NCBI GenBank assembly: GCA_030268105.1
Contig: BSDZ01000022.1
Coordinates: 1,157,001 to 1,221,000, forward strand
Length of the DNA: 64,000 nt
Reading direction: 5' to 3'
DNA from: Volvox africanus
Lineage: Eukaryota > Chlorophyta > Chlorophyceae > Chlamydomonadales > Volvocaceae
The first letter of the stretch is position 1. Each line of letters opens with the position of its first letter. Both the position numbers and the translations under genes were made by a program. Below the pieces are notes generated by a model. It was given only the letters and a program-made list of their open reading frames with translations, searched no databases and was not told the origin of the DNA. Positions 11,563 through 24,500 of this stretch are shown piece by piece.

Positions 11563-12396
11563 TGTTGTACCTCTCCTTCGTGTTTGCTCATAAGTATCTG
11601 CGCGTCTGAAGGCTTTCGACACCGATGCGCGAGCACTTGCAAGTACAGCAAGACAAGCGTGAGCAAACAGAGACAGCGGAAGACTTCAAGACAAGAAGAG
11701 ATATAACTTACAGTCTTACAGATCAAAGCGGTGCAATGGACGTAATCGCCGTCAGCGCCGGAAGCAAGCAATCATCACGCGGCGGTGATAGCGAAGTTTA
11801 GGCTTAGCTCGGGCTAAGTAGAGTAGCGTATAGCAATGATAATGTAGAACACCCGAGTGTTCTCTGGTATCGAATGTCTTATCTTGCTTAGCCGTCCTCG
11901 CATCTGTTACACTCGCAGCATCGCAATGTCGTACGATTCACACTAGGAGGCCGATCCTAAGTGTGACAATCCTACTGTGTATAGGCGATGTCCAAGCATA
12001 ACAACGTATAAGCCTTTCCGGCATTCGCATGATGCAAGGGTCCGAATAACGATATTCGGTTGCAAGGCATGCATCACGACGAGTGCAGCGCTCTCAACGT
12101 GTGCTGTAATGAAATAATATTATGTCAAATAATATTACTTATCGTTTCATAGCACGAGCATAATGCGCACTTCAATGATTCGGTATTTAATGCATGCTAG
12201 GCGGATTTGCACATGATGCGATGTCGCGATGGATAATGATAACATGCCAAATGCATATATAAATGTATGCGAATACATCTATATCATGCAGGTTCATTCA
12301 TATGCAATAATCATTCATGCATTCATCAAGATAACACTTCGCCTTGTAGGGTTGCATCGACCTACGCATCGGCGGACAACGAACCGTAGCACAACA
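11563..12396 (-). repeat. 3' LTR of Ty3 copy B (834 bp)
   Basis: In element sense begins TGTTGTGCTACGG at 12396 and ends GGTACAACA at 11563. Nearly identical to the LTRs of copies A and C. Preceded in element sense by the polypurine tract GGGACGGGGGATAAT. Confidence 0.93.
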
Positions 12397-12413
12397 ATTA
12401 TCCCCCGTCCCGT
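12397..12413 (-). promoter_or_regulatory. Polypurine tract (plus-strand primer) of Ty3 copy B
   Basis: On the minus strand ACGGGACGGGGGATAAT abuts the first base of the 3' LTR, as expected for the plus-strand priming site of an LTR retrotransposon. The pol stop is about 45 nt upstream. Confidence 0.75.
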
Positions 12414-12455
12414 ATGCAGCGTCCTCGCTGCTTCACACAGCATCGACTGCAGGGG

Positions 12456-14285
12456 TCATTGGGCTTGTGTTGCATGTTTGCGGGCTTCTTCGAGCAGGGG
12501 CTTCATGTCCTGCGAGAAGTTGCGTGCAGGTTCCCATGAGTTGTGCTCGCTGGTATACCCTGTCCACTTGACCAAGTACTCGTGTACTGTCCGCTTACGT
12601 CGGTGTCGGCCCACATGACGTGCGCGATAATCTAACACCCGCTCCACATCGTAAAACTTCTGTTTACCAGTGATCCAGGTCTCGGGAACTGGTTCGATCG
12701 CTGCGGGGGCGTTAGCAGGCCCAGGGACGGGTTCTGTACCACGATAAGGACGGACAAGCGATACGTGAAACGTGGGGTGAATGGTCATATCAGCGGGCAA
12801 TGCAAGCTCCACAGCTACATTCCCAACCATGCGCATGACAGGATACGGACCAATCCAGCGGGGTAAGAGTTTTCGGGATCCTTCGGCCAAGGAACGCAAG
12901 TTCTTGGTGCTTAGCAACACGAGTTGCCCTTCCGAAAACGTCACATCCTGCTTGGATTTGTTGTAGTATTCCGTCGTTCGTTGCTGCGCCGCATCCAAAC
13001 ACGACTTCGCGTCTGTGATTCGGGACATAAAAAACTTGGCAAAAAGTTTAGCAGCAGGCACGTTCACTTCCAACTCACGCCACACAGGTAGCGCGGGATG
13101 AAACCCGTAGTTAAGAAAGAACGGACTTTTGCCTGTAGAGCGGTTAACAGCGTTGTTAAGCGCGAATTCTGCCGCAGTCAAATATGTATCCCAAACGAGT
13201 GGTGTGCTACCAGCATAATTGCGCAACATATCACCCAACATGCGGTTTGTGCATTCGGTTTGACCATCAGTCTGCCAGTGGTACGCTGTGCTCAGGTTGA
13301 CGCGCATGCCAACTAGCTTGCAGAGCGCTTCCCAGAACTTAGATGTGAACTGTCCACCGCAGTCCGAGATCACGTTTTTGGGAACCCGGTGTAACCGAAC
13401 CACATTGTCAAAAAACAAGCGTGCGGTTTGCTCAGCCGTGCAGGATGATGTGCATGGTGCTAGGTGAACCATCTTAGTCAGACGATCGACCATTATGAAC
13501 ACCGCATCATATCCCCCCTCAGTTTTGGGCAGCGCGACTACGAAGTCCATGGAAACACTTTCCCAAGGTGCATCCGGGACAGGCAAGGGTTGCAACAACC
13601 CATGACCCTTACCGGACAAAGCCTTATTGCGCTGGCACAGACTGCATGTCTGTACGAAGTTCGCCGCATCGTTAGCCAAACGAGGCCACCAAAAGGAACG
13701 TTGCACCAACTCGACCAACCGCTTGCTACCAGGGTGTCCTGCTAACGGGTCCTCGTGGAACCGCGCAAGGATGTCGTAGTGTAGCGCGTCGTCGTTTGGA
13801 ACAACGATTTGCGTAGCTGCACCCTCTGTCCGTAGCCAAAGGCCATTCTGCTTGCGAAGGTTTTCTACATTAGCCGGCTCCGAGAACCAGGCATCTGCGT
13901 TGTAGGCCACCTTCAACCGCTCTGCGAGGTCCGTCACGATCGGCACCTCCTCGTTATGCGGTCGCACGACGGGCGCTGCTAAAATTGCAGCGTGTAGCGA
14001 CGGATGTCGACTGAGAGCATCGGCAATATTCAATTTACCAGAAATGTACTCCCAGGTGCAGTCGAACCTAGCTAGGTATTCCATCCACCTAGCCTGACGG
14101 TGGTTCAACAATGGAACGCTTTGCAAAAACGTTAGGGGCTTGTGGTCAGTCTTTAAAGTAAATGGGCGTCCCTCGAGGTAACAGCGCCATTCCTTTAAAG
14201 CATGCAGCACTGCCAGAAGCTCCTGTTCCCTGGTGGTGTAGCGAATCTCCGCACCAGAAAACTTCTTACTCGTGAAGGCGATCGG
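12456..14285 (-). pseudogene. Ty3 pol 3' part, copy B: RNase H end, integrase, chromodomain
   Basis: Open from just after an in-frame TGA (14286-14288) to the natural stop at 12456-12458. It contains the end of RNase H and the integrase HHCC zinc-binding region (H...H...CSLCQ). The catalytic DDE core has the Asp in MDFVVALP, the Asp in VISDCGGQF and the Glu in TDGQTECTNR. A C-terminal chromodomain carries YLVKWTGYTSEHNSWEP. The chromodomain places the family among the chromoviruses. In copy C the corresponding position reads Q rather than stop, so the TGA is a defect of copy B. Confidence 0.88.
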
Positions 14286-15242
14286 TCACCCTTCCTGTAA
14301 CAACACAGCGCCGCTCCCAAATATTGAGGCATCAGACACTACCTCAACACGAAACGGCAACGAGTAATCAGGGAATGCAAGGGTGACATCTTCGGCAACG
14401 GTTCGCTTGAGCTCTTCGAATGCCCGCTGGCATTGCGACGTCCACGACTCGAGTGAAACGAAAATGCCTTTGCGAGTTAAGTTAGTAAGCGGGGCCGCAA
14501 TGATGGAATATTTTTCAATGAACTTTCGGAAATAATTGGTCAAGCCAAGGAACTTACGCAGCTCCATGAGGTTCTGAGGCGCAGGCCAATCGCGAACCAC
14601 GGCGACCTTCCGCGGGTCCATCTTCACACCGGTGGCCGACATAATGTGGCCCAAATATTCCACCTGAGGCTGCGCCCAAAAACATTTGGCGCATTTAGGA
14701 AACAATTGCTCCCGCCTCATAACGTCGAGCACGAGCCGAAGATGCTCCAAATGCTCCTCGCGCGTCTTAGAATAAACCAAGATGTCATCCAGGTAGCAAA
14801 CAACGAACCTGTCGATAAACGGCCTAAACATTCGGTCCATGACCGCCTGAAACGTCGCAGGGGCATTAGTCAAACCAAACGATAGGACCGTATACTCGAA
14901 GTGACCGAAGGGCGTCCGAAAAGCGGTTTTCGGGATATCAGAGGCAGCGATGTGAATCTGATTATAGCCCTGTTGTAAGTCAATCGAGAAAAAATAAGCC
15001 GAGCCCTTCAGCTTATCCAACAGGTCGTCAACGTGTGGCAAAGGGTAGCGATTTTTCACCGTACTCGCATTTAACCCCCGGTAATCGATGCACATGCGCA
15101 AGGTCCCATCCTTCTTACCGACAAACAAAATCGGTGCAGAATACGGGGATGTGCTGGGGCGTATCATACCCTTTGCAAGCAAATCCGTCACCTGGCGCTT
15201 TACCTCGTCCAGCTCCAATGGACTCAACCTGTACATTGGCCA
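14286..15242 (-). pseudogene. Ty3 pol RT region, copy B, truncated at 5' and ended by TGA
   Basis: Reverse transcriptase from [11 protein letters not shown] through the catalytic YLDD box ([10 protein letters not shown]) to the start of RNase H (VVSDASIFGSG), then TGA at 14286-14288. Upstream of 15242 the reading frame runs on into unrelated sequence, so the first 80 or so residues of that open frame are not element-derived. Confidence 0.87.
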
Positions 15243-18200
15243 GGTGCGTGGATGGCCATGCATGCCTGGAGTTCTTAGGAACTGAGTTAAACAGGATGTA
15301 AAAACCCTAAATATATAGTGAGTGCCATGCAGTAGATGGGGACTGGTTGAAAAAGACAGCAGTAGTTTTAAGATGGCCCATACATACATACACACATATA
15401 TATATATGGGGACGTGTTCATTATTGGATTGTTTGAATGAGCGTCGACATTGACTGCAGCAACGTTTTTGCATCACACAACCCTTTCTGCAGGAGGGCCT
15501 TCAATACACATGCATGCACGCTGTATGTACCTAGACTCAATCTGAAGCAGTGGGTTATAGTTGGGATATAGCACAGCAGAGATAGTCCTGAGATATCTTC
15601 CCTTCTTTTGCGTTACCCAGCATAGCAGGCTACTGTGCGTGGGCGGTTGTGTGTGTGCTTGGCAGATTGGGTTTTCGGGGTGCGTCTTCCCTTACTTGCT
15701 TGGAACATACATCGCTTGATGTGTACATATATGTGGAGTTTGATACGGTCGGTGCAAAGCTGGGTGATGCAACTGCAGCACACAAGCGCAGCTAAGGTCC
15801 CGCTAGGGGAAGCCGCAAGCATAAGATACGAACGGGGGGTTCCGGAGGGTCCTGAGATGGTTCCTCATGGGGTAAAGATGGTAACGGAAGGGTGGTTGTA
15901 TCAGTAACATGACACTATTCTGTGACGATTATTAGCTACTTTTGCCGTCTGTATTGTGTTTATTTTGTCCGCACAAAAAAAGTAATCAAGATGGAGAAAT
16001 TCCATCAAAATACGCTTTTTATTATGCGCCGTACACACTTGTTGTACGGTACGGCGCGCAAAAACTGTACGGCAGGTCGGTCGGTGTTGGGGTTCCTGGC
16101 CGAACTTTGATGCAGGCATGTGTTTCAAGTAAAAGAAAACTGTATATGCACCCATAATTGACGACTCTGTAGATTGTAGTATGCATGTTTCTTCACTACA
16201 ATATCGCACAAAGCAATGACTGATTAGAGATCGTGAAAATGATGCCCTCAATGGCCGCAGGGATGATTCTTGGAGGTCCCAAGTTTTGCCAGGTTGCAGC
16301 TTCGTAATAAGCCACGGAGAGGGGAATGGGAGAGCGTTCTGATGGTACAGTGTATGGTATGGTGTGGTCACACCAGAGGGTACAAGAAGGCATCAAGGCG
16401 TGTGCATAATCATCCCTGGGGTGTGCATATTTTCTCATACTGTTTTTCTGATGTTTCGTGACTTAGGTGGCCTGCTGCTATTTCGCCTATCCGTCACAGA
16501 AGGTTTGAGTTATATTAATAATTGTGGACATAAAATTATGTTAAATGGTTTCTACACTTTAAATCTCAAGCTTATATTGTAAAGGGACATCACAGTCCTT
16601 ACCGGGTACCATCCTATGCGCGTACCTCCCAAGAAACCTACTATACCTGGGGTGTCGTTCTGCGAGCATCCGTAGCACCCTTACGTGCATATACTTCGAA
16701 GAAACCCAGAGGAGGAAGGATCATTCTACGATCAGTAATGCCACCTCCGTAAAAACAGATAGATACCATGTATCAGCACCATGAAACAACTTTTGAGAGA
16801 TACGAAACCAACACAACCTTCCCCCTACGCCAGTTCCCGGGAAAAACGATCAAGTAGATGAAGCCGCTGCACACAACGTACAGGTAGGATGTTCTTCTTC
16901 TCATGCTGCACAGCACGGTCGCCTGCGATTACATCAGACGGCCTGCAAAACCAGATTGTACATCGAGGTCCCGCGTGTCATCCCTTCTTTCCACGTTAGT
17001 CAAAAGGACTGAGAAAGAAAGTCCCCATAACGCGAACGAGGGGTAAGACGCACACCCGCCCGCCGGAATGGTCTTTCCTACAAAGCGATGAAGTGAACAA
17101 GCAAGCAGGCGTTAAGAGATGATTCCCCAGTTCTATGACGCCAGAAAACACATCCGTATAACATCTCTTCTCCTAACGGGGACTCCTATGTCCAACGTCC
17201 ACCGTTATGGTAATAGTTGAAACTTTTAGAAGTTGGGCAGGGGACTGCAAGACCGTAAAATACCATTTCACGAGGGAGACATGACCGCCCAGGCGGGCAG
17301 CCAGAAGGGGACCCGGGACTGCTACTGTTACGGTTACCGTCACGGCCCGGGAGAGACAGGGCATTGAACTGAATGCAAGCATATGCGTATGCACACATGC
17401 ACACGCAAGTGGCCTCCTCGTCCTGCCCTGCGGTTGCTCCCCTTAGTATGCGAAGTCCTCCGCGACATACATAGCCCCCTTCCCTTCCGCACCTTCGTGT
17501 TCTATTTGCGGCGTGATATCGGGCTCAGGAGGACAGCTCTCGGCCCCCCCATTGACACACCTTCCTTCCCCCCCTTCCCCCATACGAGTGTTTCCAAACT
17601 CGCCTATAGGATGCCAAGACCCGTGTTGCCTGTAAGACCCGTGTCGGCCTACGGCAAACGATTTAGGACATCGTGGTCGTCGCAGTACTGCATAACAGAC
17701 ACAGTGACAGCTTGACACATGCCCTTTCAACTGTCATACTGCGGCAAAAGGAGTCGCAAAATGCTATTCGGTGGCACACTGTCTTCAAGAGCTATCGGTT
17801 TCACCGTTGGTTGCGGCATCAGTAATATTTGCGGGAATGGCCGAGAGAGAGAGAGAGAGAGAGCTGAGGGTCGGTGGGCAACCCACATGGACTAGAGGTG
17901 CTGGTGATGCCTCCTCCTTGCGCCTAGGCAAGGCTGCAGCGTGTGTGCTTTCCGCCCCGCAATGGATAACTATATGCTGTGGGCGGTGAACGACACGAGC
18001 GGAAGCTAAAGCATATCCCCGCGCCGCACTATCCCCGTGCGCGTGTTGTTAGGCGGCACGAACGTACGGTTTACGAAAATACCACACATGATGCACCACG
18101 TAACCTCCGTCGTGCAACAAACCAGGCGACAGACAGAGTTCACCTGAAGAGTGGAACCTGTTGGAAGTCAGTAAGTTAAAGAAGGAAATGGTGGACGTGA

Positions 18201-18559
18201 CCAATCCATCCGTGCTGTACACGTATAACGAATTCCATACCGCACATGGCAGGGCAGTACGCGTGTGCCACAGACCTGCCCGACGGAGCACCGCCCTAAC
18301 AAGGTCCCTCTGCTCGCCCCAAACAAGAAGGCGCACACAGGCACACGTATAAGCAACATGGCATCCGCTTCGAGGGCCCTTCGAACGCCTCACCAACCGA
18401 GCCAGCGAGATAGCTACAGCCACGGACAGCTACCCTCTGACCATACGGCTGCAATGCACTACTGCAGCAGCAGCACTCCGCTTCCTCTTCCTCCCGTGTC
18501 GTGTCGTGTAATCCCGTCCCTTCCCTTCCCTACTCTTCTCTTGCTGCCGCTTCTGCTTA
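15243..18559. other. Intergenic region, no gene recognised
   Basis: Between the truncated Ty3 copy B and the 3' end of the SET1-type gene. Short ORFs only, without domains. A GA microsatellite lies at about 17842-17863 (GAGAGA repeats). The end near 18.0-18.55 kb may be the 3' UTR of the SET1 gene, but no TGTAA signal was seen on the minus strand there. Confidence 0.5.
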
Positions 18560-21500
18560 TTAGTTCATGAAGCCCCTGCAGTTGCGGGCTCCGCAGCCGC
18601 ATGGTATCCGTTCCGCACCAGGTACACTGGAGAGCTGCGGGCAGCGGCGTCGCGTGGTTGCGTGCAGGTATATATTTCGTTTGCGTCGGTATATGTTTTG
18701 TTTGGTGAGACACAGGAGCAATGCAGGAAATGACAAATAACGGAAAACGGAGTACTGGCTCAATTCAGGTTGGTTTCAACAACGAGCGCACGAATACACG
18801 CACAGCAACACTTCAAAATCTCCTTTCGAGTGTTTCTTGTGCCCTGCCAATTGAATTGATATATTGATATATCGTTTCGATATATATATATATACACCCT
18901 AAACCCTAAACCCTATATATATAATCCTTCATCTCCATTTGTCCATAATCCCTCATCTGGCCCATGCTCGCACAGGACCATATGCCTTCCCCAATTACGC
19001 ACGACACACCATGGCCCCGCAAACGGTTACGACACACGCCCACCGCCCGCACCTTATAGTCGTAATGTAGCTCCTCGCCAGCCTCAATGCGGCGCAGTGT
19101 GTAGATGGCAATGCGCTTCTCACCGCCCACCTCCACGATGCGCGCCACGCAGTTGGGGTCGCAGCAGTGGTTAATGAAGCGCGCGGCGTTCCCCTGCGGG
19201 CGGCGGAGAGCCACAAACACGAGGCAAGTTGGGGAACGGAACGCCATTCCGAGGTATCGCATACGTATGCTTCCCGCATATCTATATGCGGGCGAACAAG
19301 TACTAATTTCACTATAGCAGTGAGGAGTGCCTGCTGGCCCCTGGCCTAATATTGATAACTGGTTTCGTTTTCTCAGTTTCTACCGTTGTTCGTTCCAGTC
19401 TTTGTTTCCGCTTCTTCGGAATTCAACTCTCCACAATCCTATTCCACGTCGCCTTTGCTCATCAATGGTACGACTATATGACCTTAACTGACTGAAGCAG
19501 GTATAAAGCACAACGTATGGCCATTCCCATGCACACAACCTTAAGAGGCCGCCTTGGCTCTCACCGTCAGCGTCGCATCGACCACCCAGCTGTCATCGAT
19601 TGCGAACATGTAGTCCGCGTAGCCTGCTGCGTCATACTGCCGCTGCCGTACATCGTCCAACGGCTTGCGGATGAGCTGACCGCAGTACTCGATGACGAAC
19701 TCGGATACTTCAATGGGCTCCACTGCAAAGAGGCCTACAGGATCGCGACGGTGAGCCATTAACACCATTTGCTGAAAAGGGCAAGCAATTTACCAAACTA
19801 CCAAAAACCTATAACGTTCCGTATTAAGACACTGCAGAGTCACATGGGGGACAGAAAGGCCAAATAAATTTTGACTGGAACAATATTGTGACTGTAAATA
19901 CATCATAGGCTTATCATCAGGGGTTTATGGCTACTTTTTAACCAACAGCAGCTGTTCGAATATCCAAACGCCAAATAGCAGCGGGAGCTCAACCATCGTT
20001 CGGGAGCCCATAATGTCATAGGGAGGCGATGCTACGAGTCGGCGTGAGCCTTTCTAAATTCAGTGCACCCATTGCTCTCGCGACCGCGACGCAGCTCACC
20101 CCATCCCGCAATGCGGCTACGGCCAAACTTGAGCTTCTTAGCACGCCCCGCCTGCAGTCGCCATTTCGCCACGTCCATGACCTGCCGCTGCTCGGCACTC
20201 GCGCCAGCTGCGCCGCTACCGCCTGCTGCCATCGTCAGGAAGCGGTGCTCGCTGGCAGCCGCGCGTGCACGGGGGTGCGGTTGAGGCGGCAGCGGCAGCG
20301 CCGCCGCCGGCGTACCGTCAGATGTCGCCGATGTGCCTCCGCTGGCGCCGACCCGGGGCCTAGGAGCAGTACCTTTGGCAGCGCCGGTGGCAGAGGCTGG
20401 GGTGGAGCGGCCATCCCGCCCCGCCGCTACCGCTAGGCCATTGCGGGAGGGAGCCAGCGCCAGCAATGCCAACAGCTGCAGGCCCCGACTGCACCCAGCT
20501 TCGGTTCGCAGCTGTCGCAGCACCATATCACGGCGCTGATTCTGCTGATGTGGTAACTTCTTTGCGCCCATCTGCTGCTCCTGAGGTTCTGAGACACTCC
20601 GTTCGCTGCCAGAGACCGGCGTTGCTCCTCGCTGACGGCTGACGGCACTGGCGCCGTTCTTGGCGGCAGAGGAAGTGGCGACGGCGGCATCATCGCCGCC
20701 AGCGCCGCCGAGTGGGCTGGGACGATTGCTGCCAACAAACCGCCGGGAAGATGCCGTCCCAGCTACCGCTGTCGCCGGCGGCTGCTCCGATGATGGCGAC
20801 AGCTGCGGCGCGACAATGATTCCGCGCCGCCGCAGCCGGCCGGAGCCTTCTGCCCAAGGCCGCACCGGGACGTCGTTAGCCTGGCCCCTCTCCTGTTGTT
20901 GCCGCTCTTGTTGCTCTTGTTCGAGTTCCTGCGCTTGGGCCTTGAGGAGAGCCTGCGTGGCGGCCGTTCCAACCATGTTATTGCTGCTGCTGCTGCCGCC
21001 CTCGCCGCCGCCACCAGGTACCGGCCGACTCCCTTGAACCGCAACCTCCGGCTGTGGAAATTGTGAAAGGCGAAAGGTATGTCGCTCAGGTTTAGGACTC
21101 TGCTGCACCTCCTCTTGCTGCCCCCGCAGCTGATGATGCAGTCCCTGCCCAGGCAACGGGGGCCGCTGACTTGGAAACGGACATGGTGCCAAGGACAGAC
21201 CTTCTTGTCGGAAATTCGGGTGGCGCGTCTCCATCGGCTGCGGGTGCTGAACCTGCTCCTGCGCCTGCTCCTGCTTTGGCTGCGGAAGTGATTGCCAGCT
21301 GAGATATTGGGTCGGCTGAAACGCTGTTGAGGACAGGCCCTGTAACCACTCCGTTTGATTCAGCTGCTGCTGTTGTAACTGCAGGGGCACCTGTAGTTGT
21401 TGCAGCTGCCGGACCAACAAGAAGTGCTGCAAGAGCTGCACCGTATCCAGATGCCGCAGCGACTGCGGCAGTTGAAGTTGTAGGTGCTGCGGGGATTGAG

Positions 21501-24500
21501 GCGATACCTCTGGCGGCGGTGCTGGCGACGGCGGCGCCTGCGGTTGACACGGCGATGACGATATTAGCTGTAAGGGCGGAACAGGCGGCAGCGATGGCGA
21601 AGTGGGCTGCTCGTTCAAGGCTGCCGCCTGAAGTACAACACTTACGACACGTCGCGGTATAGCTGTACGTGCACTCCGCCGGCTGCGCACGTGCTTGGGA
21701 AAACACTGGAGGCCATCCGCCGACCCCTCCTCACCCCCCTCCTCTTCTACCTGCAGTTGTTGCTGTTCGCTTGCATTATCTGCACCGCCTGCAGCTGTGT
21801 CAGCATCTGGTGTGTCGGCGCACGCATCGCGTTCGGATGCCACGTAATCCTCTGCCAAGGGCATTCCAGTGGGCACGTCACCATCAACTTCAGCGTCACC
21901 GTCACCGTCACCGTCCTCGACCAACACCGACCGCTGCTCCGCAGTGCCGCTGCCAAAGGCCATCAAGCTAGCCTCCAGCAACATGGTGAGGCTGTCGTGA
22001 CGCATGGCTTTACCGTACGGCTTTCCGGGAAAAATGGCGCTGTGCAAACCCTCCAGGTGCTCTTGCGTGCAGCTACTCGTCCGGCTGGGAGGCCGGCGAC
22101 CGCTATCACTGCCGCGACGGCTGGTGCGGCCAGCGGCGGCGGCAGCATGCCACGATGCCAGCTCCGCTTCTGTCGCCAGGCGCTCCAGGGAACGCTGCAC
22201 ACGCGGGAGGAGTCCGTTACCGCCACCACCACTGACCCGACCGCTACCGACCTGGTGATACGGGCTGTCGAGGGCTTCGAGCACATCAAGGTCATCAAGG
22301 TCGCTGCCACCGGCAGTAGCCGCCTCGGACGACCCACGGGTCGGGCTGTGATGCGGCTGTGCCGCCGCCATCCCACGGCTGGACTGTCGACGGTGCGACG
22401 GCCGCGAGCCGCTGGCCAGCGGCACCGCGTCTTGCTTTGTTCCACGGCTGATGGTAGATTGATTTGCGGCGCGACCGCTCGCGTCGCACATGGACGCCAG
22501 CACCTCCGCCGCCAAGGCCGCTTTGGCATTGACGGCCGCCGCCGCCACCGCCGCCCTTGTACGGCGCGCGTGACCATCTCCACCCATCATCATTGGGTCA
22601 TCGGCGGGAACCCCACCGCCCTCTGTTAAAGATCGGAGCTCCTTGGCGGAAATTCCCCTGTGGCGCTGCACGCGCTGAGGACGCGGCGACGTCTCGCCGT
22701 CACCGCCGCCATCACCATGGCCAGCGGTGCCGATGGCAGCTGCTGGTCGGTTTTCGATTCCAACTGTAGCAGCGTCGTCCTCTTCCCCATCGGCAGCTCG
22801 GTTTGTGTCAGCGGCAGGCCTCCTACCCGGAGAACCGGAGCTAGCGGGCCGAGTATTGGCAGTGCCTGCGATGGCACCGTCACTGCCGCCATCGGCAGCG
22901 TTCGATTGCCCTCCCGCTGCTCGTAGCACTACCGCGTCTGCATGCAAGCCGCCATTTGTTTGGGTTTCTTTCCTAGCACGCTTCAGCGCCGGCCGGCTCC
23001 GCTGCTGGTGCTGGTGCTGCTCTACATGAAGATGATGATCTTGCCGCCTTCGCCCCGACTCTCCCGACCCACGGTCATGGCCGCGACCTGCCCTGGTGTC
23101 CGCGTCGTCCTCCAGCACGCCTGATCCCTCGTCCGAGTCGCTCCCCGGCATCGCCGCCCGAAATGCAGACCGTCCGCGGTTTTTTGCCTTCCTACGACTG
23201 CTTCCATCGTCATCAGCCATCGCGCAGCCGCCACCGCTGCCACCCTCGCTGGCTCTGCCTGCCTTGGCGCCAGCCACGCTTGTCCGCTGCCGCTTGGTAG
23301 GGAGCCCTCCTGCGGCCACCGTGTCATGGGTTCCGATTGGGGCTTCCCGACGCGCCTTGCTGCTACCTCCGCCGGCAGCGGTGGGGGTGGCGGCCCCACT
23401 TGGGCTGGTGGTTACCGCTGCCTGACGCCGGCTGCGTGTTGCACGAGTAGGTGCCATGTACGATTGTGCCTCAATCGTGAACAAGGCCAGCATTAGAATC
23501 TCGTCCAACATATCCTTCACGATTGAGATGGTTTCAGGGCTGCTATCCGTCATAGGGGCATCACAGGGAGGGATACTAACGGTGGCGGCCGATTCGGCCG
23601 CAGCAGAAGCAGAAGCAGCAACAAGAGCAGCAGCACCAACAGTGGCAGTGGGAGCTGTGGCCGCAGATACTGCATGCGCCGTTGTGCTAGTGCTCAACCT
23701 GCCGCTGCGGCGCGGCGGTGACACCGCTCCTGGGGATGGCACCTGTCCAGCAGCCGACGTTCCGGAACCACCACCATCAGCACCACCATCTCCGTCACCG
23801 TCACTGCTCCCTCTACCCATAGTAATCGTGCGAGTCAGCTTCACTCTCTTCAGCCTTTTGATGGGGGACTTCAATTGGGGCTCGACAGTAAACCCAACCT
23901 CATGTTGAAGATCCTGCTCTCGTCGCTGCCGACATGTTCGCGGGTCAGCTTCGGCAGCCCCAGGTTGATTCCCCCCATCCAGCTGCTCCTTTTCATGGTC
24001 CTCCTCCTGCTCGTTCTTAACTCCAGGTGCCTGTCGCTGGGGCGATTTCGAACACGTCCCCCTTGCCACAGGGACGGCTTCACCTGCCTGCAGTTCTGTG
24101 ACGCCCGCTGTAGCCAGGCCCGCATTTGCTATAGCCGCCGCCGGCGCAGCGCGATGCTCCTCAATGAAAAGCTGGCGCTCCACAACAGCTCGTCCAGCAG
24201 CAAGGGTGAGCGACTGCGGCTTTTCCTCCTCGGCTCCCGCACCATCATACCATGATGCCCTCCGATCTGCCTCCGCCCCACCCTTCTCCTGCATTGCTCG
24301 TTTGCATTGAACCGATTCCGTGGCGCCTTCCTCTTCGGGTGTTGAAGTCACGATAGCAGTCTTGGCAGGCAACGTGGGACCGGACAGCTTTTCTGCCCCC
24401 AAGTCGGTATCTGAGCCAGCTGAGGGATCTTCCCCGGCTGAAGTCTCGACGTCCATGGGCTCGGCCGCATCTGCAGCATCTACTACACGTCCTGACCCCT

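Larger units (their letters stand above)
11563..15242 (-). mobile_element. Ty3/gypsy LTR element, copy B (5'-truncated)
   Basis: Third copy of the same family, minus strand. Present in element order: RT from the MYRLSP region, RNase H, integrase with chromodomain, polypurine tract, 3' LTR. Homology to copies A and C stops abruptly at about 15242, so gag, protease and the 5' LTR are absent. Pol has an internal TGA. The breakpoint shows no poly(A) or target duplication that I can see. Confidence 0.92.

Noticed and set aside
21691..22629. Several 100-310-residue plus-strand ORFs over the SET1 exon
   Set aside because: Antisense reading of GC-rich low-complexity codons; the minus-strand frame is open for 6.6 kb and leads into the SET domain.
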